From: Leuctra nigra
Taxonomy: Eukaryota > Arthropoda > Insecta > Plecoptera > Leuctridae
Direction: 5' to 3'
Assembly: GCA_934045905.1 (NCBI GenBank)
Contig: OW203762.1
Coordinates: forward strand, 17,640,345-17,704,344
DNA: 64,000 nt
Part shown: positions 53,947 to 62,969 of the stretch, piece after piece
How the letters are laid out: each line of letters starts with the position of its first letter
How positions within the stretch are numbered: position 1 is the stretch's first letter
Made by a program: the position numbers and the translations under genes
Notes under the pieces: generated by a model
The model's database searches: none
What the model saw: only the letters and a program-made list of their open reading frames with translations
Told to the model about the DNA's origin: nothing

Positions 53947-55734
53947 GTATCGCCGAGTGCTACTCGCAACTCACAGACTCTTTAAAAAGATTGTGGATGC
54001 GATTATTACTACAATAAAACTAAGTTTTTGCTAAACTACTTTTCTTATCGCCTGGAATTGGAATATTTTTGGAACACTTTGCTTTGTAATACAGTTTGAA
54101 CCGTGTTACGCATGACGCGAGAAGATGTTTCAATGACGTTTCATTTTTATAAATAATATGTACAAATAAATTTACAATCTGTGAGACTTATACGCATCCT
54201 AAATTCCCAAATAAACATATGAGATTCCTTGATACAAAATATGCCTCCTTCATTTTTCATAGATCGAAGAATTATAAGAGGAAAATTCGAGTAGGTACGG
54301 TCGAAATACGTGTAGAGCTGAAATTTTCAATCCATGCGTATAAGACGGAGAAATAAAACAATATACTTCTGTCAAACTCAAAAAGATCTTTTGTTGAATT
54401 CAAATTTCCTTTGCAATTTTTTCCATTTCAATTTTGAATGACGTTAAAACTCTAATATGACGGATATTTATGTGATTCAGCTATTCAATATTACCTATAT
54501 TATTGTAATGGTATTTACACTGTTCTAAACTTAATATGTTTTCCAGAGGAAGTAGGAATGAACAAACGCATAATATTCCGTCCAAACCGGAACTAATCTT
54601 GAATTATATCTCGAATCATCACTGCTTTGTCCTCATCAAATGCAACTATATGTTCAGTCACGTCAATTGTAACCACTCCCATAGAATTCAATGTAAAACG
54701 TCAAATGCATCAAGCCTTTGGTATGTTGTTTCCTACTTTCCACTCCGCGCGTTGGCGTTTTGACAGAAACAAACGCCACGCAGGCTTTTGACGCGGGATC
54801 AAACACGGCAATGGAGTTCTGTGGTCTTCGCTCTCAACGCTCGACAATCGACCTCATGCCTCACTTTGAACGGCTCAATCCACGAGGTATTGCCACCCAA
54901 CGCGAGCGCGAATTAATAACACGGAAACAGATATTGGGACGTCCATGTTACACCAGGTTTCATTTTATTCTTTGTTATTCTGGATTGGAAATGTGTGTTT
55001 AATAATTGAAAATTAGATCACATATTTATATAATTTGAATGATCGATGTATTACTTTAGGTTTGACACATTATACTGGAAATGATCCAGCAAAGATTAAT
55101 CGAGCAAATAATTATTATCAACATTGTCCAAACATTAAACTAATATTACATTCCTGAGGTTTCAAAATAACAAAATAACAGAATCATGTATACAATTTGA
55201 AGTGTATATATCATGCAATATTTCATGTTACATTCTTGCTTGTAAAAATGATAGTGAATACAAATAATCTGTACTTGTTTCAAGTTATTCCCGTATGCGA
55301 AGCAAGTAGTAATTATAAATTGAAGAGAACAAATTTCACATTATCTAGTGCTTGAAATTAAAATCAATACAATTCAAATAATTTGCGTGTGGATGTGGAG
55401 TCTCGTACAAGTACATGAATATTTCTGCGTTTGATAAAAGTTAATAAGTGGGGCTATAACTTCAATAATTTGCATATAACACTTATGAAAACTGAATATT
55501 GCACGTTTGTCACTCTTTATTGTAACGATTTTACTCTTGTGCCAGTGAGTGGAATACTGATTTTATCCCAGTAAAAAAGTAATTTTAAATTTAATGGCTA
55601 TATGTTCAGAACTACGGACTACCGTATTTGCAAATCAAAGTACATCGTAGTTAGGCTTGGGGCAGGACGCCACACATCAATATTAAACGCTGATTATATG
55701 CACCTTATTACACAATGGTGGCTGAGTGTACCAA
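53947..55734. other. No gene recognised; GC-richer block 54740-54960
   Basis: 54740-54960 is GC-richer (GCGCGTTGGCG, AACGCGAGCGCG). Its 94-codon frame shows no motif. The rest is AT-rich. Confidence 0.3.
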
Positions 55735-56160
55735 TATTACATTTGGTGACAGAGTGTAGGTCCGTAGGACAAAGATATTACACTTGGTGTCAGACTGCAG
55801 GACAAATTCACTACACTTGGTGTCAGAGTGCGGGACAAAGATATTATACTTGGTGACAGAGTGTAGGATCCCGATATTACACTTGGTGTCAGAGTGCGGG
55901 ACAAAGATATTACACTTGGTGACAGAGTGCAGTATACCGACACTACACTTGGTGTCAGAGTGCGGGACAAGGATATTACACTTGGTGTCAGAGTGCGGGA
56001 CAAAGATATTACACTTGGTGACAGAGTGTAGGATACCGACATTACACTTGGTGTCAGACTTCAGGACACCGGCAATTTGTAGTTGGTATTAATTAAAGAT
56101 ATTACACTTGGTGACAGAGTGTAGGATACCGACATTACACTTGGCGTCAGAGTGCGGGAC
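55735..56160. repeat. 33-bp minisatellite in alternating A/B units
   Basis: Unit A is TTGGTGTCAGAGTGCGGGAC with AAAGATATTACAC. Unit B is TTGGTGACAGAGTGTAGGAT with ACCGACATTACAC. They alternate over most of the array, giving a 66-bp higher-order period. Frames on both strands are open through the array as a consequence of the 33-bp length. Confidence 0.95.
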
Positions 56161-57296
56161 GTCGAGGGCGACATCTGGATGAGCGCTACTCGAATCCGCA
56201 ACGAGTGTACATCTGTCATCACTTCTACTCGCTTTTACATCCAACCATGAGGATCGTGTTCCGACGTTGTCAGCCATTGTTACATGGCTCCTGCCTGTCA
56301 TAGGAGGTTTACACAATAATAATATTTATTTAAATGTTAATGTGGACTGTGGTTTTGGGTAAATACTCCAATGTAAACGACAGCCCGAAATTAATGTTAA
56401 TAGCACCTGATTATTTCAGAATCTCGATCCTTAAAAACGAGCACTCGTTCGGGTAGACGTCGGGGTTGGAAAATATATATATATAATGTACTGACATTGT
56501 TACTACTATGTTTTAGTAAGAATTCCTGTTGTTTAGTTTACAACTTCTCAATTATTATTTAATAATTATACACGATGATTAGAATCAGAACTAAACCTAC
56601 CTATATATTTTCAGAGCAAATGAATAAATGAAAGTTTACATGAAAATAAGCTTCTAGGAGAGAAGTTAAGTAAAATTTATATTATTATATTTTTATTAAG
56701 CTATTCTGTACGTCCACATGAAATATTTAATTAACTGTTTGTTATGGTGCCTGAATAACGACAACTCTAACTTAGCCAAGCACTGTAATTAGTTGACTTT
56801 ATTAAGGTAATGAAAACACGCTAATCATTTCATCGCTTAAAGCAGCCGGAGAAGTGTCTCAAACATGAAGATAAATCAGTCTGGGAGTAAAATCATTGGG
56901 ATCCGTTCCCATTTCGCGATCCCATTAGCGCAAACACAATCTGGAATCACTCCCTAGATTGAGCAATTTAATACCCGCTCCCTAGACACACCTGAAGCTG
57001 CTGGATGTTTTTGGAAGATCGCGAAACAATTGAGATATAACAACAAATTAACATCGGATCTTTCTTTGGGCTCGCGACTCGTGACAGCTTGACACTTTTA
57101 CTGAATCCAGGGGGGGGGGGGGGGATGTACAGCTTTATAATGGAGTGGGTGTAAATCCGTCTGTATTTGGATTCAGTAGTACAGAGAGCGTCAGTCCAGA
57201 TGCTAGTTGTGGGGCAGGTGGAAAAATATAATTAAGAAATAAATATCTCGTAATATAAATTATTTAACTATTGAACTTGGATATTGATTAAAAGTC
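56161..57296. other. No gene recognised; 15-G run at 57110-57124
   Basis: 56160-56290 continues GC-rich out of the minisatellite. 56870-57090 is a less AT-rich block. No exon-like frame with splice sites was found. Confidence 0.3.
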
Positions 57297-57349
57297 TTCG
57301 TTTCGTTTGGACATTTCACAAGCTTTTTTTAATTTTATTAAATACAATA

Positions 57350-57379
57350 TTTCGGTTATAATTCAATAACCTTCATCAG
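57350..57379 (-). ncRNA. Hammerhead-like core 1
   Basis: CTGATGA, stem GGTTAT/ATAACC, then GAAA. One extra A lies between CTGATGA and the stem compared with the canonical core, so activity is uncertain. Confidence 0.5.
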
Positions 57380-57415
57380 GTAAAGTACAAATTGAATTAC
57401 AAATTTGTACTTTAC

Positions 57416-57445
57416 CTGATGAAGGTTATTGAATTATAACCGAAA
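57416..57445 (+). ncRNA. Hammerhead-like core 2
   Basis: The same core as at 57350-57379 in direct orientation. ATATTGTAT just after it can form a three-base-pair stem III with a TTG loop. Confidence 0.5.
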
Positions 57446-57509
57446 TATTGTATTTAATAAAATGAATAGGAAATTGTGTTCAAAATTGAATTACAAATTT
57501 GTACTTCAC

Positions 57510-57539
57510 CTGATGAAGGTTATCGAATTATAACCGAAA
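57510..57539 (+). ncRNA. Hammerhead-like core 3
   Basis: The tandem copy of core 2. The only difference is in the stem-II loop (CGAATT instead of TGAATT), so the stem is preserved. Confidence 0.5.
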
Positions 57540-57593
57540 TATTGTATTTAATAAAATTAAAAAGAAATTGTGAAAAGTCCAAACGAAACGAAG

Positions 57594-57935
57594 AGTTTTA
57601 TAATCTCGTTATTATTTTTATGCGTCTTGTGCTCTACTTATTTACAACAAAGGTTTGGATTCAAGTTAATCTCGTAGTAGTTACATTTCCTTATGTAAAA
57701 CTAAAGTAATTAGTAATAACATTTATAAGTAATAATTAATTATTAGTTTACATAAATACCAAAAAATGATTACATTAAAAACTATTAAAAGAAACGTATT
57801 TGAATTTGATGTGGGACACTCATTTCAATACATTTACGTACGAGCCCTTATTCGAATTTAAAAAGTTGCATGTATGTTTTCGCTACTATATCTAGCATCA
57901 TGTCTAGTGCAGGGCAGATAATGGTCAACACTTAC
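57594..57935. other. No gene recognised
   Basis: AT-rich spacer between Penelope fragment A and the candidate exon. Confidence 0.35.
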
Positions 57936-58025
57936 CAGCAACTTCATTGATCTACGACCTGAAGTTCCCACGTGCTGAGAAAGCGAAGAGGAGATGATGG
58001 AGAGCTTGATGATGACCCACATCAT
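57936..58025 (-). CDS. Candidate coding exon with a strong splice donor
   Basis: The minus strand reads ATG ATG TGG GTC ATC ATC AAG and stays open for 30 codons to TTGCTG|GTAAGTG, a near-perfect donor at 57935. The peptide MMWVIIKLSIISSSLSQHVG looks like a signal peptide start. Many codons end in C or G, unlike the AT-rich surroundings, but the CT-rich composition could mimic that. No second exon can be identified. Confidence 0.25.
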
Positions 58026-58239
58026 GTGGTCGAATGTTGAACAATGTGTCAAAACTTACTCCATTTGTCGTGATTATTGCAAGCAACACTGGTATCGATT
58101 TTATACAAGCGTAGGTATTAAGCTTTGTATTTTTCAATGAAAATTATAATTTCTAAAATATATTCACAATAATGCACACAACAATCTTTGAACCGACTCC
58201 GGTATCTTAAAAAATTACAAATATAAAATCCACTCAATA

Positions 58240-58269
58240 TTTCGAAGATGTTTCTATCTTCTTTATCAG
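58240..58269 (-). ncRNA. Mutated hammerhead-like core in the inverted pseudo-LTR
   Basis: CTGATAA, stem GAAGAT/ATCTTC with an AGAAAC loop, then GAAA. The G8-to-A change should inactivate cleavage. Confidence 0.45.
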
Positions 58270-58402
58270 GTGCACACTGACGTGAAAACCACCTCGACCG
58301 CCAAACACCAGATTAAACAGCTGATGTAAACAACAAAACCGCCAGCTCAATCACAACACAGATAGCAGCTAACCGGCTAATAAACACAAAGCCTATCGAT
58401 GA

Positions 58403-58878
58403 CGTTCAAAAGTCGAAAGATGGGATTTATTCTTGCCGTGTCAATGTGATGATGTGTACGTTGGAGCAACTAGTAGACCGTTAGGGGTGCGGATTAAAGA
58501 ACAAAGAGAAGGTAAAAACCATAAGATTCGGAGTTCGTTAATACCTGAACATGCTTGGGCACATATTCATTCTCTAAAATGTGAGGGGGCGGAAAAGTCT
58601 ATCATGAGAGTAAAGCCTCATTTACACGGTGCAATTTCTTGAACAACTTCTGTGTCACAAAAGTTCTGCACATGGGCAGATTCCCTTTATCATCTCAAAA
58701 GTGATATTGCGCACGAGCAGAACCTCTGTGTCACAGAAGTTGTTCAAGAAATTGCACCGTGTAAATGGGGCTTAACAATAAGATGCGTACATTTGTCGAG
58801 GCAGCTGTCATAGCGTGTGGACATGGTATTTTGAATAAGAGCAATTTTTACTTTTCGGAATCATGGAGTTTGGTTTAG
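58403..58878 (+). pseudogene. GIY-YIG endonuclease domain of a Penelope-like element, split by a MITE
   Basis: The first part reads LPCQCDDVYVGATSRPLGVR then IKEQREGKNHKIRSSLIPEH: a Cys-containing lead-in, the YVG tract standing for YIG, the conserved Arg in RIKEQ (RIKEH in relatives) and a His/Glu-rich segment. After the MITE (58614-58772) the protein resumes as RTFVEAAVIACGHGILNKSN and FYFSESWSLV before a stop at 58876-58878, the usual C-terminal end of these enzymes. The reading frame is not continuous across the insertion. In intact elements this domain nicks target DNA for reverse transcription. An upstream stop at 58400 shows the N-terminal remainder is lost. Confidence 0.75.
58614..58772. 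mobile_element. PIF/Harbinger-like MITE, 159 bp, TAA target duplication
   Basis: The TIRs are AGCCTCATTTACACGGTGCA and its near complement ending AAATGGGGCT. TAA flanks both sides (58611-58613 and 58773-58775). It interrupts the GIY-YIG remnant. Confidence 0.85.
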
Positions 58879-58944
58879 ACTCTGTCAATTTCCCTGTTGT
58901 GTAATAAAAATAATAATACATATTGCGCTGTGACTGGTGTTGTA

Positions 58945-58958
58945 GGGGGGGGGGGGGG
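58945..58958. repeat. Poly(G) tract
   Basis: A run of 14 G inside the Penelope remnant. Confidence 0.85.
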
Positions 58959-59124
58959 AGGGGACAGGAAGTTTTTCTTGTGTTTCTCTGTCACCATGTC
59001 ACGGTGTGTTTATTAGCCGGTTAGCTGATATCTGTGTTGTGATTGAACTGGCGGTTGGTTTGTTTACATCAGCTGCTTTTATCTAGGACTTGGCGGTCGA
59101 TGTGGTTTCCACGTCAGTGTGCAC

Positions 59125-59154
59125 CTGATGAAGAAGATAGAATCATCTTCGAAA
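59125..59154 (+). ncRNA. Hammerhead-like core in the direct pseudo-LTR
   Basis: CTGATGA, then stem GAAGAT/ATCTTC with an AGAATC loop, then GAAA. The conserved core is complete apart from one extra A before stem II. Confidence 0.5.
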
Positions 59155-59156
59155 TA

Positions 59157-59339
59157 GTGAGTGTTGATTCAAAATTGGCTAACTGTTTAAAGGGTTGCAT
59201 AGACGCTGCTAAGAACCTAGAACAAGTGTATGTGAAAGAGACATTGACTGATCGACGTAACTACTTCTATAATATAGGACGAGAGAAGGCGAGCCAGGGC
59301 AGGGTTGAGTTGACACTAGCTGACAATCTTCTTATGTAG
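59157..59339 (+). CDS. Unidentified coding-like segment with stop and polyadenylation signal
   Basis: Directly after the pseudo-LTR the frame reads SVDSKLANCLKGCIDAAKNL, then EQVYVKETLTDRRNYFYNIG and REKASQGRVELTLADNLLM before TAG. Its balanced amino-acid content and amphipathic periodicity look like real protein. AATAAA follows at 59385-59390. I do not recognise the family. It may be the last exon of a host gene into which the Penelope element inserted, or part of another mobile element. No clear acceptor AG separates it from the pseudo-LTR. Confidence 0.35.
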   Translation: MSVDSKLANCLKGCIDAAKNLEQVYVKETLTDRRNYFYNIGREKASQGRVELTLADNLLM

Positions 59340-59390
59340 AGAGAAAGAGAGGAGAATATATGCTGCTGTGCACTAATAGTGCATAATAAA

Positions 59391-59859
59391 ATCGTTATCT
59401 TATTACATACTGCGTTCCTTGAATCCTTCTTTTCTGTGAGAAGAAGATTTCGGTAAATCTCCGCAATCTTCTGAGCATATCGTACTGCAATCTGCCCTCT
59501 ACAGTAGGTCCCCGGAAGCTTATCCTAACCCTGGAAAACTTGAAATAGGTTACATTTATATTTTCTATCTTTCTTGTCATATTGCTATAGAACAAATAAA
59601 ATACTGTTTGGACATTCTCTTAGCGATCTGGATGTTTTAAAATGCGTGATAAGATATAACTTCATTTCAAATATTTCAAAGCAAGAATTTATGAGGATGG
59701 ATTTTTCAAATGCTAAAAGATTAAAAATGTAATATATATTTTTAAAATGTTTATATGTTACAAAATGTTTAAAACTATGAATGTCAATTACTGACGTTCT
59801 TAACGATTTTTTATTATATCTTTTCCCCGTCCAACTAATGTTGGGTTGTGGGGTGGGGG
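59391..59859. other. No gene recognised
   Basis: AT-rich, with a short G-rich stretch (GTTGTGGGGTGGGGGTGG) near 59844. Confidence 0.35.
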
Positions 59860-60080
59860 TGGCTCCATCGTTCTTAACGATATTACTGAAAATTTACAAA
59901 TTAAAATAAAATTATGGTCTCAACAACTATGCATATAAACTTCGGTCAAATGGTTCATTTTAACTTTTCAACCAATCTGAGGAATTAGGTTATTAAAAAG
60001 CTATACAAGAGACCGCTTATGATATTAAATCCGTGACATTTCAGATCGATTGGTTGATCGGTGTCATCTGGTATGTGCAA
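59860..60080 (-). mobile_element. Diverged internal fragment of family 1
   Basis: The reverse complement contains CAGATTGGTTGAAAAGTTAA, ATATGCATAGTTGTTGAGAC and ATCGATCTGAAAT, in the order found in copies A-C (GATTGGTTAAAATTT, TGCATGATCATTAAGACC). No ends are preserved. Confidence 0.5.
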
Positions 60081-61497
60081 TAAAATATTCAAATAACAAA
60101 AAGAAACAAAAGATGTGCCACACGAGTAAAGCTAGCTTAGCTCACATAACAATGTCACGTATTATATAACGACATTCTCAGATTTCTTGATCTGTTGGAA
60201 TGCCACAGAGGCGGTGCATAAAGTCGGTTGTAATCAAGCGCTGGATGCACTTCGTCTCGGAATTCCCCCCGAGGTCTTGACAATCTCCCAGGACGCCGTC
60301 ATCTCGCGAGACAATTGCGAGATCTGCCAAGCTGATCTAATCTTCTCTGTCATTTCGCCAGTAATTGTGTAACGCAGATCAGAGTAGTGGAGTTGTGAAA
60401 CTTAGGTAAATATTCGCTCAAGCTGCTTAGCATACAGTAAATATCATACTGTCAGGAAAAATAATTTAATTCAACCAACGAAGTAAAGAGCTTTCATAAT
60501 AATCCTTTCAAAATACGAAATAAAAGTATATTTCAAACACTCTCGTGACTAATATAAAATCAAATATTATTCCATACCTGGAAATATATTGTTTTGGTTA
60601 TGAATATCAAGAGTTTCATTATATTTAAAAAAAAATCTAAGTTTTTAGAGAAACTAAATAACGTACCACTCAACATATAGTAATCTGACAAATATAATAA
60701 TTTCGTGAACATAATTCTTTGGTATCTTCGTTACATCTCCTGCCTTCCATACTAGTGTTAGTGCCTCTTTCTCCTAACTTAAAGCTACCACGGCCGAACT
60801 TTCTTTAACCCGGTCACAGTCTTCGGTCTACTGTCATTCGCTGTTGCTTTAGAAGTAAACATGAGAATTTTCATGAGATAAGAGATTTTTTTATTTCGTT
60901 TGATTTGTATTCATTGTTGGTATTCTTTGGAAAGTGGCAAGTCTTTGAGTGTTCCTGGCAAAGTTGAAATTGCACTTTCTCATGGAACTTCAGGAGAAAA
61001 AAATAAGTAGATATGAAGAAAACGATCAAGATTGTACGTTCTAAAATTTAAATATGTATTTCTTAAAATATGTTTCGTCGTGATGAAAATGTCCAACAAA
61101 GAGTATGCAACAAAAGAGCATTATTATAGTGGGTGGTTAGCTCATTGATCTCAACTAAGGAAACAAACATTGCTCTGAGCTTCAATACTACCTGGAAACT
61201 ATGCAGTCGTTCGAGAACAATCACTGGACGCTGCTGCAGTTAAACAGCGGAGTTGAAGTAATTACTCTTCATATGCATTAGCGTGGAAACTATTGAGCTC
61301 TTAGAGTAACACCATCGAGCATAACACTTCGTGAGAAGTAAAGAAAAGTCAGATAACACAATAGTTGTTGCACTGTTGCATTGTCTCATATAAACATATT
61401 TATTTAATAATTAAGAAATACATGTTCAATTTTATAGAGCTTTAAATCCTGTGTGCTATTTATATTTTATACGAGTTATCTTTGTGCTAGATTTGTC
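60081..61497. other. No gene recognised; GC-richer block 60190-60380
   Basis: 60190-60380 is less AT-rich and open for 61 codons without motifs; it may be a conserved non-coding block. The rest is AT-rich. Confidence 0.3.
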
Positions 61498-61500
61498 TTA

Positions 61501-62966
61501 TAGTGAGGGCTGTAAGCACAAAAACAGTGCAAAATGTGATACTCATTTTTCCTTTAGCAGTCTTATAGAAAATTTTCCGCTCTTTCTTAATTTCGATATC
61601 CTCAAAAAATCGGGCGGCCATTTTGGGCTCCAGGGCTGTTCAAAGTGCCAAAAGGAGTGTATTTCAGTGAAATTATAATACTTTGGTCAATTTATTGTTC
61701 TTTTATAATAAGCAATGTGTCAGGAAGGTACGATAAAAAAAATAAAAATTCTTGGTTTAACCAAAGTTGTATTTATTCAAGAAATTAAAGATGTCGGCGG
61801 ATAAGCTCTAAAATGCCAGTAATTTTCAGGGAATTTGTTTTTCAAGGTTGCAGTTGCTTATGTAGGTTAATATTATGGACCTTTATCTTAAATATTGATG
61901 GATCACGAAATTCACCCTTTGGGGGGTGAGGGGTGGAGACCTTAATGTTTCGATATCTGTAAAATAAACGATAGTAGATAGGGACTAATAATTTCTTGCA
62001 TACACTAATAAAATTGTGCTCTGTTCGAAAAAAATCACAAGATCACAAAATTATGTCGCCATCTTGAATGAGACGCGATTATATTTAGTTCCTTTGTGCT
62101 CAGCAGTTCAAAAATCATGATAAATTAGCTGTTTTGGTAATCCCTTGTTCACTGCAAATGTATCGAGTCACCGCCTCCTGGACGAACATTACATGCTTAA
62201 CTCCCTATCCTGGGACGTTTTTTCAATACAAGAATGCAATTTCAATGAGAACGGTTGGAGATACAGAAAATATGCAAATTACAAATTTAATTATTAATAT
62301 TAGGGCTATATTTTATGTCAAATAAACTTTTTCGTAGTGCTTATAGAACTTACTAAATTTTACGAAAAATGAAAAATAAACTCTTTTTATCCAAGATGGC
62401 GGCATAATTTTGAGTTCTCGTATTTTTTTTTGAAGAGAGCACATTTTCTTTAGGATGTGCAAGGAACCATTTTTCTCTAGCTAGTGTGGGCTATTGTACA
62501 GATATCGAAACCTTTAGGTCTCCACCCCCCACCCCCCAAAGGGTTAATTTCGTGACCCATTGATTTTTAAGTTAAAAGTACATAATATGAACCAACATAA
62601 ACAACTGCAACCTTAAAGCACAAATTCCCTGAAAATGGCGGTCATTTTAGAGCTTACCCGCCGACATCTTTAATTTCTTGAATAAATACAACTTTGGTTA
62701 GACTAAGAATTTTTATTTTTTTATCGTACCTTCCTGACACATCGTTTATTATACAAGAACAATAAATTGACAAAAGTATTATAATTTCACTGAAATACAC
62801 TCTTTTTGGTACTTTGGACAGCCCTGGAGCCCAAAATGGCCGCCCGATTTTTTGAGGATATCGAAATTATGAAAGAGCGGAAAATTTCCTATAAGACTGC
62901 CAAAGGAAAAATTAGTATCACATTTTGCACTATTTTGCCAAATGTATGTGCTAACAGCCCTCACTA
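61501..62966. mobile_element. 1466-bp fold-back element with about 580-bp inverted arms, TTA target duplication
   Basis: TAGTGAGGGCTGT at the left mirrors ACAGCCCTCACTA at the right. The arms stay alignable through CGGGCGGCCATTTTGGGCTC, GTGTATTTCAGTGAAATTAT, CAAAGTTGTATTTATTCAAG and CCCTTTGGGGGGTG up to about 62075, and from about 62390 on the other side. TTA lies directly outside both ends (61498-61500 and 62967-62969). A TA duplication with GTGAGGG ends is an alternative reading. The loop of about 310 bp has no transposase. Confidence 0.88.
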
Positions 62967-62969
62967 TTA

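Larger units (their letters stand above)
57297..57593. mobile_element. Penelope-like pseudo-LTR fragment (family A): one inverted and two direct units
   Basis: The left end (CTTCGTTTCGTTTGGACATT) is the inverse of the right end (ending GTCCAAACGAAACGAAG). Each unit contains CCTGATGAAGGTTAT, a six-base loop and ATAACCGAAATATTG. This is the CUGAUGA...GAAA arrangement of hammerhead ribozymes known in pseudo-LTRs of Penelope-like elements. There is one inverted unit (57350-57379 core) and two in tandem (57416-57445 and 57510-57539). No coding part remains. The inverted-plus-tandem layout is typical of Penelope-like insertions. Confidence 0.65.
58228..59164 (+). mobile_element. Penelope-like element remnant (family B) with inverted pseudo-LTRs
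   Basis: 58228-58387 is the inverse of 59005-59164 (for example TTAGCCGGTTAGCTG, GATTGA-CTGGCGGTT, ACGTCAGTGTGCACCTGAT). Between them lies the end of the element's ORF with a GIY-YIG endonuclease. Both pseudo-LTRs carry a hammerhead-like core; the inverted one reads CTGATAA and has lost a core G. The 5' part of the element, including the reverse transcriptase, is missing. A 159-bp MITE is inserted in the coding part. Confidence 0.8.

Noticed and set aside
55737..56092. Overlapping 101- and 102-codon frames on opposite strands
   Set aside because: By-products of the 33-bp minisatellite period; no start context or domain.
59043..59156. Extending the coding-like segment 59157-59339 upstream into the 98-codon frame
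   Set aside because: The upstream half is pseudo-LTR sequence with the hammerhead-like core, so the continuous frame is accidental.
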